Below, piece by piece: positions 42,925-53,989 of a stretch of 64,000 nt of DNA. The notes below the pieces were generated by a model, which was not told where the DNA came from, searched no databases, and saw nothing but the letters and a program-made list of their open reading frames with translations. The stretch is from Xanthostigma xanthostigma (Eukaryota > Arthropoda > Insecta > Raphidioptera > Raphidiidae): assembly GCA_963575645.1 (NCBI GenBank), contig OY754475.1:15228509-15292508 (forward strand), read 5' to 3'. The position numbers and the translations under genes were made by a program. Position 1 is the first letter of the stretch. The number at the start of each line of letters is the position of its first letter.

Positions 42925-44317
42925 ATCATGTTCACGTTGTTCTGCTTTTCAATAATTTCCATTTTCATTATTTCTAGTTTTATTCGCATATCTTGATTTT
43001 CTTCTGCACTGAGTAAAAGTGCATCAACATCTTCCGTGCATGACTTATTTTTGTTTGTTGTCTTAGTTTTAGGCATCTTGATATTATAACCTGTTACCTT
43101 TTCACAAATTTCGTTTGCTTAGTCCAATACAACTCACGATATAATTACCGTAGTTACGTAGTAATATATTATAATATAACAAATGTACACCAAATGTTTC
43201 AAAATTTTCCTTTGACGTCTACCATCTACAAATTTTTTCAATCCAATTTACTACTTTTTTCTTCTCTGATCTACTAATCCTACCGACTGCGCCAATTGTG
43301 ACAGGTCCTTATGGTTTCCCTTCCAATTAATACTAGTAGATCCAGAAAAATGATTTAAACACTCTCTTTTTCTAATATTTTTATTAACACAAACTCAATA
43401 CACTTTGTCACCACTCCAAAACTCTCTCCTCTCCCCTCTCGCCTTCCTCGATCTCTAACTTCACAGTAGGTTTAACTAAAAAATGGATCTAAACGAGATC
43501 GTGTGAGCGGGACATGTAGCGTGCAATGTCATCTGAAATCGCAAAAAAAATTTAATTTTTAATCAATCGTATCACATATGCCATTCATGCCTTGATGTAA
43601 TTTATAAAAAAACAAATACAGAGAAGCATCAGCATACGTTTAGGTCAGGGCCCTGTGGCTGACTCAGTCCTCGCATTTGCAAAAACAAACAATAATTTTC
43701 ACCAATCGTATTACGTATGTCGTGTATACTAAATGTTTATATTGATTGTGAAAATAATTTTTAACCAGTCGGCATACGTTTCAACTGGGGCCAAATATTT
43801 TTTTTCAATGATGGCGTTTGTAAAAAAAAACCTTGTTTTAAATCAATCGTATCATTATTGAAAATTGTTATTCCAAAATTATTCCAAAATAATTTTGGAA
43901 TAATTTAATACGCACATGTGACTTATGAAGTATAAAAAAGATTTTAATAATATTTAGGTCACTGAACTTGGCCCCCGCAAAAAAATTTTTTTTTTATTTT
44001 TTAATTTTCATTATTGCATATCGTTAGTTCATGGTTTGTTCTTGATTGTTCGCTATAAATATTTGTTTGTTCCTTAATTGTTTATTTAAAAATAATTAAT
44101 TAAAAACGTACCGTTTGGTTGGCCCCCTCAATCGAAATTATTAATATTTTCTCTTATTATTAGTCCATAAATACAGATTAACGTTTGTTCTTCAATAATT
44201 TACGTTTGTTCCGACATTTAATTGCCTTTTTATTGTTTAAATTACAATTTTTATTTACGCGACGCGAATAACATTTCAAAAAAAGTTGCATTGCGCATGC
44301 TCCGTGCTGCGTTTCGT

Positions 44318-44600
44318 TCACCCCGGAATTACAATTCGCATACCCCTTTATCGTTCACCCCGGAATTGTTTTTTTAAAAACTCCACATTTGCCCCTTCCC
44401 GTTTCACTGCGAGACAATTCGCATACCCCTTTATCGTTCACCCCGGAATTACAATTCGCATACCCCTTTATCGTTCACCCCGGAATTACAATTCGCATAC
44501 CCGTTTATCGTTCACCCCGGAATTACAATTCGCATACCCGTTTATCGTTCACCCCGGAATTGTTTTTTTAAAACTCCACATTTGCCCCTTCCCGTTTCAC
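44318..44600 (+). repeat. 37 bp tandem repeat in the loop of the inner palindrome
   Basis: Units reading ACAATTCGCATACCC plus CGTTCACCCCGGAATT recur at a 37 bp period, with five or six copies. Two of them are followed by a longer spacer ending in GTTTCACTGCGAGAC. The same module is at 55466-55640 beside the satellite. 37 is not a multiple of 3, so the open frames here are by-products. Confidence 0.88.
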
Positions 44601-46454
44601 TGCGAGACAGAAATGTTATTCGCGTAAATAAAAATTGTAATTTAAACAATAAAAAGGCAATTAAATGTCGGAACAAACGTAAATTATTGAAGAACAAACG
44701 TTAATCTGTATTTATGGACTAATAATAAGAGAAAATATTAATAATTTCGATTGAGGGGGCCAACCAAACGGTACGTTTTTAATTAATTATTTTTAAATAA
44801 ACAATTAAGGAACAAACAAATATTTATAGCGAACAATCAAGAACAAACCATGAACTAACGATATGCAATAATGAAAATTAAAAAATAAAAAAAAATTTTT
44901 TTGCGGGGGCCAAGTTTGAGGACCTGTAATATTTTAATAGAATATGTCTATAATATTTGTTTTAACTGCACAAATTGTATGACAAAGTGCAATTGTTTGA
45001 TAAACATACTAAAAGTCCTTACCCCTCTGAGGTACGCCCGAAGGGGGGGAGCACAAAGAAGGTCCCGTTTTTTGGTTTTTTGCTTTCATCTCGAAAACGG
45101 TACGTCGTACGAAATTTTGTTGTAATACATAATGAAAGCTGATAAAATTCTCTACAACTTTAGCTTTCACACTTTTTATCCATCTCCAATCTTTGCCTAG
45201 CTATGAGCTCCGAAAAATGATCAATTTTCAAAAATGTGTTAAATTCTCTTTAGCACATTGTAACAATACGAATTTAAAAATCATTTCGTATTGCTCATCC
45301 ACACTATTAAAAACACCCACACACTATTAAAAAATAACATAAGCTGCGAGTACCTCCACGCAGGGCCCTCTTTCCCACTGGGCACTCTGGGCACGTGCCC
45401 AGGGCCCCGCAATCGATAGGCACCCCCTAGTTCCTGCCAGATCACCAAACGATAATCGATATTCATTACCGAAAAACATATTTATTTCGAATGACTGACT
45501 AGAACATCTATTGCTTATTAGCTTTTGTATGCGCGACGCTACTCTATTCTCGCCCGAAAATCAGGCTTTTCGATTTCAGAATGTTTAGGTAAATTTAAAT
45601 ATATAAAAGTGCAATTTAATGGTACACTAAGTACCTAAACTGTTTAAAACAAAAATCATCATTGAACTAGTTTTTCATATACTTAATTTTTCGGAGCTCA
45701 TAGCTAGGCAAAGATTGGAGATAGATAAAAAGTGTGAAAGCTAAAGTTGTAGAGAATTTTATCATCTTTCAATATGTATTACAACAAAATTTAGTACGAC
45801 GTACCGTTTTCGATATGAAAGCAAAAAACCAAAAAACGGGACCTTCTTTGTGCTCCCCCCCTTCGGGCGTACCTCGGAGGGGTAAGGACTTTTAGTGTGT
45901 TTATCTCCTAGCGACCTAGCTAGTCCAAACAAAGTTCCTAAGTCAAACGTTCTGCTTTCGACTTTTCCATCTATATTCCATTTATGAGCACTCATTGACC
46001 AAACTAAAGGTTTTTTTTTACAAACGCCATCATTGAAAAAAAATATTTGGCCCCAGTTGAAACGTATGCCGACTGGTTAAAAATTATTTTCACAATCAAT
46101 ATAAACATTTAGTATAGACGGCATACGTAATACGATTGGTGAAAATTATTGTTTTTTTTTTTTTTGCAAATGCGAGGACTGAGTTCAGCCACAGGGCCCC
46201 GACCTAAACGTATGCCGATGCTTCTCTGGATTTGTTTTTTTATAAATTACATCAAGGCATGAATGGCATAAGTGATACGATTGATTAAAAATTAAAATTT
46301 TTTCTGCGATTTCAGATGACATTGCACGCTACATGTCCCGCTCACACGATCTCGCTTAGATCCATTTTTTAGTTAAACCTACTTTATAATCATCAACTTG
46401 AAGGCCATACGTGATACGATTGGTTGATAAAATCTGTCACGAGCTGCCGGTCTA

Positions 46455-46895
46455 TATCGATTATAGTTTTTAAGTAATTGCCAAAAATCTGAGAGGCTTT
46501 TTTTCTCGTTTTTTGTTAATAACAAATCATATTTTTGAAAAAATAAATATATTATTCCGTATCGAATAACCTTCTGCTCATATTTTTGGAGACTATCTAT
46601 TTTTCTCATGAAACTCACTTCTTGACTAGGCTATGATTAGTAACAGACAGGCAAATACTTATTTTCCTCGTGAACCACTTTACACCAAGAGTAGTGTAAT
46701 GTGTCACTTTACATGCGTGTATGCATGTAAAGCAGCTATTTGACATGGAGTATTCCAAAAAATAACATAATATGAGAGGCGCTAAGCTTTAGAAAAGATC
46801 TACCTATTTGTTCGACAATTTATCCTACCTATTCTATTGGCCATTTTATTACGAATATACAGTTTCGATTCGAAATCCACACTTATATTGGACAC
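46455..46895. other. No supported gene
   Basis: AT-rich. A small hairpin, TTTACATGCGTGTATGCATG plus TAAA, is at about 46711. Confidence 0.4.
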
Positions 46896-46903
46896 CTCGT
46901 ATA

Positions 46904-47425
46904 ATTAATAACAATAATAATAATAATAATGCGTTTAACGTCCGTTTCTCGACTTTATGTCATAACAGACGCCATTCGCAACATTAATATTTTTTTCTAC
47001 CACACTTCCCGTTATTTTCTACAATTTTTAAACTTCAACTTAATTAATAGCAATGGGCGAATAAACGCATTTTAGGACATTAGGATAAGGTAGCCAAATT
47101 TTGAGCATAGGAGTTTGACAGGTAATCGGCCATGGCCTTGAATAAGGAACTATCTTGATATTTATCTGGAATTCAAATCTTTGATTAACGTCTGATTAGA
47201 ATTCTTCAATAAATAAAATTATCGACCAATTATCTGGAATTGTTGAGGGAAACCATGGAAAACCTCAACAAGATGGCCGGTACAGGAATTACCGTTTCTC
47301 GGCAAAAGGCAGTGTGAAAAATAATAAAATTCCCAGCCACATCTGCCCCTGTCGGGATTTGAACCCGGTACGTCCTGAATGCGAGTCTACTGCTCTCACC
47401 GCTACGCCGCTCTGCTCGTTAACAT
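46904..47425 (-). mobile_element. tRNA-derived SINE, minus copy with nested insertion
   Basis: On the minus strand there is an A box, CGGCGTAGCGG (47409-47399), and a B box, GGTTCAAATCC (47365-47355). The body matches 4500-4890 and the tail is (ATT)n at about 46905-46930. CTCGTATA lies on both sides (46896-46903 and 47426-47433), the target duplication. A 55 bp Penelope-tail piece sits inside, flanked by a 12 bp repeat TTATCTGGAATT. The A and B boxes are closer to consensus than in the 4.5 kb copy. Confidence 0.88.
47168..47222 (-). repeat. 55 bp Penelope-tail insert within the SINE
   Basis: CAAATCTTTGATTAACG to AAAATTATCGACCAA, between two copies of TTATCTGGAATT. The uninterrupted SINE at 4.64 kb has a single copy of the corresponding site (AATTCCAG...). 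This is the same unit as at 1104 and 18702. Confidence 0.75.
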
Positions 47426-47433
47426 CTCGTATA

Positions 47434-47860
47434 TTGTTTGGGTTAATGTCGATATGGTGTTGATTTAGGCCAATCGAGATCGTAATCATATATTATTTTC
47501 TTACCGGCTAGTTTTAACAAAGGGTATCTAATAAGTACTTGCTTTAACGGTGGCGCTGACAATGCAAAAATGGCAATTACATAAATATAAAGCGCGAACG
47601 TAAAACTGAAATGAGGCTGTAAACCGTGGAACGTAAATCTGAAATCAAGTACAGTTTTATGGCATTGTGTGTGCAAAACAGAGAAATGTAAAGCCTTACT
47701 AAAAATAAACTTTACGGAAAAACGCATTAGTTTAAATTCGTCAAAAAGTTTTCTATTAAATGTGAGTTGAATCTTTGTGACCAATAAAAATGCAAATATT
47801 ATTATGTTATTCAATCCTATTAGTAGTTTTGCTATATATATGTTGTGGACCAAGTGATAA
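47434..47860. other. No supported gene
   Basis: The 136-residue minus frame at 47443-47853 is hydrophobic in part but has no recognisable domain, and it runs into the SINE flank. I treat it as chance. Confidence 0.35.
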
Positions 47861-47862
47861 AT

Positions 47863-47970
47863 ATGGCATTACTCATAATGCCCGAGCAGTTTGAAAAATG
47901 CCCAATATGAGAGGGCAGTGTGATAAAAACTATTCAAATAATTAAATTGACCGGGCATTATGAATAATGC
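47863..47970. mobile_element. Tiny MITE, 20 bp inverted ends
   Basis: The ends read TGGCATTACTCATAATGCCC and CGGGCATTATGAATAATGCC. Each end is itself nearly palindromic. Length is about 107 bp. Confidence 0.65.
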
Positions 47971-48067
47971 CCTTCACCTATTAGAATAATAAATTATGTA
48001 TCCAAAAAATAACCAAAAAAGTACGCAGACCGAAGCAGGTGCAGGAGATATATCAATACATCACATG

Positions 48068-48468
48068 AAAAACAAAATTAAAAATTTTGAAAAAACCCAC
48101 GACGAATGTAAATGTTGTAAATGAAAAAAAAAATAAATAAAATTCTGAAATCCCCCGACTTAACGCTGGTAAATAGTAACCAAAGAAAATCCGTCGAGGG
48201 CTGCCATTCGCTGCCCTAAATTAAGAATAGAAAAATATGAATTAGACTACAGTTATTTACGTACCAAACGTGATTTCAATCAGCCACATACTCTAAAATT
48301 GCAATATTTTCGATCATTTCAGGGCAGCGAATGGCAACCCCCGGACGGATTTTCTTTGGCCAATTACCTGCGGTTAAGTCAGGGGATTTCAGGATTTTAT
48401 TTAATACTTTTTCTATTACAACATTTACATTCATCGTGGATCATTTCAAAATTTTTAATTTTGTTTTA
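48068..48468. mobile_element. Foldback element, about 150 bp arms
   Basis: The arms 48068-48217 and 48321-48468 are inverted copies; inner ends read GCCATTCGCTGCCCT and AGGGCAGCGAATGGC. Identity is moderate to high, and the loop is about 100 bp. The frame at 48299-48538 lies over the right arm. Confidence 0.9.
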
Positions 48469-48469
48469 T

Positions 48470-49138
48470 TTTAAACTTTTTAGAGATTTTGTAAAAGTAT
48501 GTTCAGATGGTCTAGCCGAACTAGCGTACACAGTGTAGCTATACCTGACAGCCTAGCTATCGAATCGCGTTATCTGCGAGAGTGCTCATAATTGTGTTTT
48601 TAACAAAAATGTTCAAGTCTACTGCTATAAAAAGCACTAGTAACGGACGTTCGTGTTCGTGCGTAGCACGATTGTTTCGGTTTTTGCGATTAATTTTTTG
48701 TGAATCTATCTAAGAACCATCGTAGATGAATTACAAACCCTTTACAGAAAACCGCATCTGAATTAATCAAACCGTTTTCCAGATAAATGGCGACATTCGA
48801 GTAGACAAACAAACAATCTCTCAGGCTAAACGCATATACCTTTGTCGTTCCGTCGTGGGTAAAAATATGAAGGGAATGCAAAAATGATGTAGTCACGAGT
48901 TGATCACACGAAAATATAATCTTCACTCGGTAGTATATCTAGAATCGAGGCACAGGGAATAGTGTTGATGACAGGTCAAATGATCTTCAATGTTCACATC
49001 CTATGTAAACTTGAATATCAATACCTAAGAGCCTGACAATCGCGACATTATTGTATGCTCATGAGAAATCAGTGTAAGATAAAGGGAATAGCTTTATCCG
49101 GTTGAAAGCAAGTACAGGGGACGGTTTTAAGAAACAAT
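48470..49138. other. No supported gene
   Basis: No motif or repeat recognised. The frame at 48690-48926 is unsupported. Confidence 0.45.
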
Positions 49139-49146
49139 GTACAGAC

Positions 49147-49693
49147 TAGTGATGTGCCGGATCGTTTAAAATGTATATCCGCGGATACGGATCTGAATAC
49201 GGATTTTTGGTTTCAAGATCCGCGGATACGAGTACGGATACGGATCTTTACTTTCTTAGAGTATGCGGTGGTAAATATTGCACATCGACCTTTGGAAAGA
49301 GACTATCTGTTATGGGAAAAAGTTATTGACCTCTTTAAGAGTTAACTCTCATAACAGATTGTCTCTTTCCAAAGATCGATGTGAAATATCTCATTATAAA
49401 GATAGTTTTTTAGTACCTTTGAGTTATGTACTATTGGTATGGTACTCACTGCGATAAATGTTTGCAATATAAAGGTGCCAAATACGATTTTAAAAAAATA
49501 AAAAATAATCTGAATGGAATTTAACAGTTTTTCATTATTACCTTATCACCTATATATGTAAAATTTCATCTATGAATTAAAAATTAATAAGGTAAAATAT
49601 CCGTAAAAGATCCGCACAAAAACTAACGGATATGGATCTTTCTTCTCCCTCGGATATCCGCGGATGCGGATACGGATATCCGGCACATCACTA
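49147..49693. mobile_element. hAT-type non-autonomous element
   Basis: The inverted ends TAGTGATGTGCCGGAT and ATCCGGCACATCACTA are flanked on both sides by the same 8 bp, GTACAGAC (49139-49146 and 49694-49701). An 8 bp duplication is the hAT hallmark. Many copies of ATCCGCGGAT/ACGGAT words follow inside each end, as in transposase-binding subterminal repeats. A long inner hairpin (CTTTGGAAAGAGAC near 49290 with its complement near 49370) occupies the left third. 547 bp, with no transposase. The exact duplication suggests a fairly young copy. Confidence 0.92.
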
Positions 49694-49701
49694 GTACAGA
49701 C

Positions 49702-49790
49702 TGTGATGGAGAGAACAACGTAACTTGTATTCGGAAGGTGCTAGATTTGAGTCCCAGTAGAGACAATTGTGATATAGGCGTTTTTCATAT
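49702..49790 (+). repeat. Diverged SINE head fragment
   Basis: TGTATTCGGAAGGTGC and AGATTTGAGTCCC resemble the head of the 4.5 kb SINE (CTATTCGGAAGGTACC, GGGTTTGAATTC). It directly follows the hAT element. Confidence 0.35.
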
Positions 49791-50044
49791 TATTTTATGC
49801 TAAAAAACACACGTTTCTCTCAACAACCTTTTCTTGACTTTTTATCAATAGTTTTAGACTAGCGGACCGACCAGACAGACGTTGTTTTGCCACATATCAC
49901 GCTAGTAAAATATATTTCTTGTAATAAAATTGCATTAAAAAATATTCGAAGGTGCTGGGAGGCTGAAATTTGGGATTATATGTTTTTTAATGTGAGAAAT
50001 CCAAAATAAATTTTATTTGAAGGGGTGAGGATCAATCTGAAAAT

Positions 50045-50360
50045 TTTACCTCGTGTACTAGGTGATCTATAGCTTGAGCAAAAAAAAATTGGGACAAAAT
50101 ATTATGTCTTTCTTTGCCCGAAGAACAAGACTCAATTAAAAAAATTGCGGTTACCATTTAAAATTTCGTGCTCACGTAGAGGGCTAAGGGTAAGCCCTCT
50201 ACGTGAGCACTCCTTTGGGAGGAATATTTGTGACCAAAAAATCCTACATTAAAACGAGTTGAGCAACTTTCATTAGCGACATTTTCCAAAAAAACTTAAT
50301 CTCTCTGAGATATTCAGACGTTGCGGGACTTTGTGAAGATTCTGTATATATAAAAATTGG
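50045..50360 (+). repeat. Family D repeat with an 18 bp perfect hairpin
   Basis: It matches 61810-62014 and, in reverse, 60627-60855 (TTTGCCCG, GTTACCATTTAAAATTTC, GCGGGACTT, TTCTGTATA). At 50168-50210 lies a perfect hairpin, GTGCTCACGTAGAGGGCT, with a 7-base loop. That hairpin is absent from the other D copies. Confidence 0.82.
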
Positions 50361-51714
50361 TTGGAAAATAAAAAAAAATTGGATGTCGACAAGAACGCCA
50401 CCTACCGGGTCCAACTATAGCTAAGAACCTATCAGCTCATAAGTGTAAAAACTCACATCAAAATCGGTCACACAGCGCCGTTTAGGAAGCGAAGAATTAC
50501 GAACACGCGGACACAGGAATTTTATTTCAATTTAATTAACTTAACATAAACAGAGACTTTCAAGATCTTTTCGAAAAATCGAAACAAAATTGAAAAAACT
50601 AAAAAATAAAATTTGAAGTTGAAACTTGACATAATGGTTGATGTCGCTCCAAGTGACCTCACTTTCTTTCGATGATTCTTTAAAATTTGCACAGGCAAAA
50701 ATTCCCAAAGTCTTTGCGCGGTGGCAGAAATTCTTACCAGGCTTTCTATTAGTACCTACCCAAAAAGTTTGTAAAAAATATTATCTGCCAATTTTGTCAC
50801 TGCTAGATCATAATCTGTCAATTTAATGTACTTGTCACTAATACTTTACCTGACTACCATGTTAAACTTTCCGCGAACATGATGCGTCTTTGCAAGGTTG
50901 ATTTTGGCAGAAAACTGTTCTCTATAAACCGTTTGAGCTCGGTTTCACTCACCTAGCTTGATTTTTTTAAAATTTATTTATCTTGTATTTACTAATTATA
51001 CTGACAGTCTTTGCAGGGGGTAAGTTGGCAGAAAATATTTTTTATCTGCAAGCACAGGGTCCCCCAGACGCTGTTCAGTCATTTTCTGGAATTTTGTAGA
51101 GGAATTTTGAATTTTGCCGTTTTTAAGTGCCTCAGCGTCGTACCGCAACGCGCTAGACCCCTACTCCACTAAGTGTATTTGTAGAAGTGTAGAAGGGGGT
51201 TCAGACTACACGAAAGAGAGCGTTTCTGCCACCAAATGCTCCTTGACCATTTCTGTCACCAATTCTCTAACTATATATTTGTATACTCAAAACTCTTTTT
51301 TTGAAGATGATATTACATCATGTTAGGCATCATTTAACAAAATTATACAAATATTTAGTTCATAATCTTAAAAAAATATTCTGAAAAATGTGAGAAAATA
51401 GAGATTTCTCTCGCACCCTTCTTTCCGAAACTACTGAATCCAAAATTTTGAAAGAATCAGGAATTATAATGCTTTATTTAAAGTTTTCAGGAGAGATACA
51501 AGTAATATAGCGAAAATCCTAGATCTTATAGATTTCTAAAAACTCATAAGAATTCAAAACTCAAAATTATATGTTTTTCTTCAATTTGGCAGTTTTTTTT
51601 ATTTGCCTGGACTAAAATGAACTTGAATGCTTATACATAGGTAGCTTAGCAATTTTTTAAGTTATCGAGGTGACTAGAAACTTGGTACTAAATTTCGTAT
51701 GGGTTTCGAGACTG
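50361..51714. other. No supported gene
   Basis: The frames at 50638-50826 and 51114-51326 have no motif. The word TTGGCAGAAAA recurs three or four times between 50720 and 51040. Confidence 0.4.
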
Positions 51715-51719
51715 ATTTT

Positions 51720-51980
51720 AACCATTCCAATTCATAAATGTGGAATGGTACTAATTTAGCTCAAAATTCACTTTTCAAAATATTACAATATTTTTTTTTT
51801 GTTTTGAGGTCCCCAAACAAAAAAACATATTTTTGGAGAAACTCTGTACGTCTGCTTGTCTGATAATCTGTTTGTCTATGAACACGATACAGGTCAAACG
51901 GATGAACGGATTGAAACCAGATTTTGGGAGGATGTTTGATATTATGCAAATTTGAAGAGCTCGGTGTAATGTTTGTATAA
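51720..51980 (+). repeat. Family A fragment (5' part)
   Basis: GGTACTAATTTAGCTC, GAACACGATACAGGTC, CGGATTGAAACCAG and GGGAGGATGTTTG match 27241-27400 and 6361-6446. The minus frame at 51761-51949 is inside it. Confidence 0.78.
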
Positions 51981-51999
51981 TGTAGGTATCTATACTAAA

Positions 52000-52250
52000 T
52001 AGTAAATATAAAGTTGAAGAGTTTGTTTGTTAGTTTGTTTTCTCGTGAACTACTGGTTAGAACTGAAAACTTTTTTTATTGGATAGCCCATTTATCGAGG
52101 AAGGCTATAGGCTATATAATATCACGCTACGACCAATAGGAGCGGAACATCAATGAAAAATGCAAAATGTAACTCAAAACTTGTCCGTCGTAAGCTTCTA
52201 TTCAGGTGAAATGTCCTAACTAAATATTTCAATATTAGCATCGTACATTC
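52000..52250. repeat. Unclassified repeat-like block
   Basis: The phrase GATAGCCCATTTATCGAGG followed by AAGGCTATAGGCTAT is one I recall from dispersed insect repeats. There is no second copy in this window. Confidence 0.3.
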
Positions 52251-52254
52251 ACAA

Positions 52255-52327
52255 GCCCAGCTAGCTCAATCGGTAAAGCATGCGACTTTTAATCTCAGGG
52301 TCGTAAGTTCAAGTCACACGTTGAGCG
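52255..52327 (+). tRNA. tRNA-Lys(UUU)-like gene, diverged
   Basis: 73 nt. The acceptor GCCCAGC/GTTGAGC has one mismatch and one wobble. D arm AGCTCAATCGGTAAAGC. Anticodon arm TGCGA-CTTTTAA-TCTCA with anticodon TTT (52288-52290) and one mismatch. The T loop GTTCAAGTC is normal but the T stem is weak. A run of 12 T follows 8 bases downstream. It differs from a standard tRNA-Lys at several stem positions, so it is probably a pseudogene or the source of a tRNA-derived repeat. Confidence 0.7.
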
Positions 52328-52569
52328 ATTATATTTTTTTTTTTATTTTCTACATTGCTTTCTTCTAAGGCTTACATTTAAATTTATTTTAATTTTACCT
52401 TCGACTAATTAAAAATAAATTAATTTTAATAGCTCATTTGAAAACTGTTACAACTATAGGTACCTATATAAAAATAATATTCCTATAGTGTTTTCAATTA
52501 AATATTCATTATATTTTATTAGTCAGTAATTATTGATTCAAATAAATTATTTCTTAAAAGAAGTATAAA

Positions 52570-53245
52570 TACTGCTTTTTAGGCGCGAATAGCGTAAGCT
52601 AAAGCGCCTATATGTACTCGCTTTGTCTGTACGTCTGTGAATCTGTGAATCTGTGAATCTGTACGTCCCACTTTTTTGTGTCACGCGTACAGCCCAAACG
52701 CCTTAACCGATTTTAAAAAACTTTTTTTTGATCGATTCGTCTCCGGGTAACTTAGATCCTAACGTCGCCCGATTTTTTAATTTTGGCCCCAGAGGGGAGA
52801 AATTTAGGAAAAACGAAGTTTTTTGCTTATAGCTCGCTCATTTTAAATCCGATCGGCTCGAAACCTGTCTTAAACGAAAGAGGAGAAAATTTTACATAAG
52901 TTTCGTACAACAGAAAATGCCCAAACAGTTTTTTTATACACATTTATATAGAAATAAATTCAATTTGATATAACCGATGGCAAACATCTTTCGGTTATCT
53001 CTCTCTGTTGCACGGTTTAACATGGCAATTTAAAAATTGCGTATGTTCTGTCTTCAAATAAAATTGGTCGATAATATTATTTATTACAATAATGAAATTA
53101 AAAGATAGCATTTGTTCAAAAACGGATGCCGTTTCGAAATGCAACGCCTTCTGAGTTAACAATTTGAATAACTAATTATTAGAACATAGGTAATACCTAC
53201 TTTGACAGATGCAAACGTCACTTTTGACATTTTTTACCATTTTGA
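52570..53245 (+). repeat. Family B repeat, longest copy
   Basis: It begins with the hairpin GGCGCGAATAGCGTAAGC...GCGCC. A triple TCTGTGAA(T) run, TTGGCCCCAGAGGGGAG and CGAAAGAGGAGAAAATTTTAC follow. A Penelope-tail piece, AAATTGGTCGATAATATT, is inserted at about 53063. It runs directly into family A. Confidence 0.8.
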
Positions 53246-53760
53246 CACCACGGATGATCGGATTAAAACCAAATTTTGGGAGGATGTTTGATATGCAAAT
53301 ATGAAGTGGCCTATTGTTTTTGGGGAACATCGGCGCATGCGTAAAAGAATATATCTCTTATAATGTTGTTTTATATAATAATAATATAGTTTTTAAAACG
53401 GTTTATTCTTCTATCTATTTTTAATAGAAATTTTTGTAAATTTTTTGGGGAAAATCGGCGCATGCGCAAGAGATAAATGCCGTCGTTGTTTTTTTTTTAA
53501 TAATAGCGGTGTACTTTTAATAATAGTTTTTTATTCTATTTTACAAGAAAGTTTTGTAAAATGTTTTTTTTTTGAGGGAAAGTCGGCGCATGCGCAGAAG
53601 AAGTATAAGTTATAAAGTTGTTTGTATATAAGAATGGTATACTTTTCATAACGGTTTTTTATTCGATCTATTTTTTCAAGAGTTTTGTATAATTTTTGGG
53701 AAAAATCGGGGCATGCGCAAAAGAGATAGGTACATGCCATAGTTGTTTTTTATAGGAGAA
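53246..53760 (+). repeat. Family A copy with fourfold internal amplification
   Basis: The word CGGCGCATGCGCAA recurs at 53331, 53456, 53584 and 53707, a period of about 125 bp. Each time it is followed by a variant of TTATATAATAATGG and ACTTTTCATAACGG. Single-unit copies at 10.8 and 27.4 kb show the ancestral state. Confidence 0.85.
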
Positions 53761-53989
53761 TTATAAAACGATATAACAAAAAAAAAACTTGGTGACTGAT
53801 GATGAGATACTGTTTCAATAATTTGAGATATTAAAATAATAGTTGGGTGACTAAATTAATAAGTGAGCGCATGAATTACTATGTGACTGACTAGAATGCC
53901 TTCGGTAATTTTGAAGCAGATATCTTCAACCGATTGAAATGAAGATTTGTATACACATTTAGTTTGGATGACAATGCATGGTTAGCTGT

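Larger units (their letters stand above)
40919..43465 (-). mobile_element. Ty3/gypsy-type LTR retrotransposon fossil, broken
   Basis: The LTRs are at 43297-43465 (5') and 40919-41073 (3'), both starting TGTGACAGGTCC on the plus strand. They differ mainly by a short length change, so the insertion is young. A 5 bp duplication, GTAGG, flanks the element (40914-40918 and 43466-43470). A primer-binding site TGGCGCAGTCGG, of the tRNA-Ser type known in gypsy elements, adjoins the 5' LTR, and a G-rich purine tract precedes the 3' LTR. Parts seen in order are gag (about 43080-42214), a CCHC knuckle (about 42160), an aspartic protease with VDTGADLS (about 41920) and an integrase zinc-binding domain (about 41400-41199). 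RT and RNase H are not recognised. The copy is broken, with several breaks. Confidence 0.92.
40843..46453. mobile_element. 5.6 kb compound palindrome with two nested inverted repeats
   Basis: The outer arms are 40843-40918 plus 43466-43834 on the left and 46007-46453 on the right, starting AGACCGGCAGCTCGTGAC and ending with its complement. Between them lie two further inverted pairs side by side: 43965-44277 with 44610-44916, and 45001-45218 with 45685-45903. The outer arms repeat the word AATCGTATCACGTATGCC in several variants. The left outer arm is split by a gypsy-type element. No gene is encoded by the palindrome itself; frames at 44286-44627, 44901-45125, 45762-45995 and 46379-46618 fall in repeats or arms. 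Confidence 0.9.

Noticed and set aside
44286-44627. 113-residue Pro/Arg-rich frame with repeated peptide words
   Set aside because: It comes from a 37 bp tandem repeat read in rotating frames, so it shows no codon constraint.
47443-47853. 136-residue minus-strand frame
   Set aside because: Among the longer frames in the window, but AT-driven composition, no domain, and it overlaps repeat flanks.
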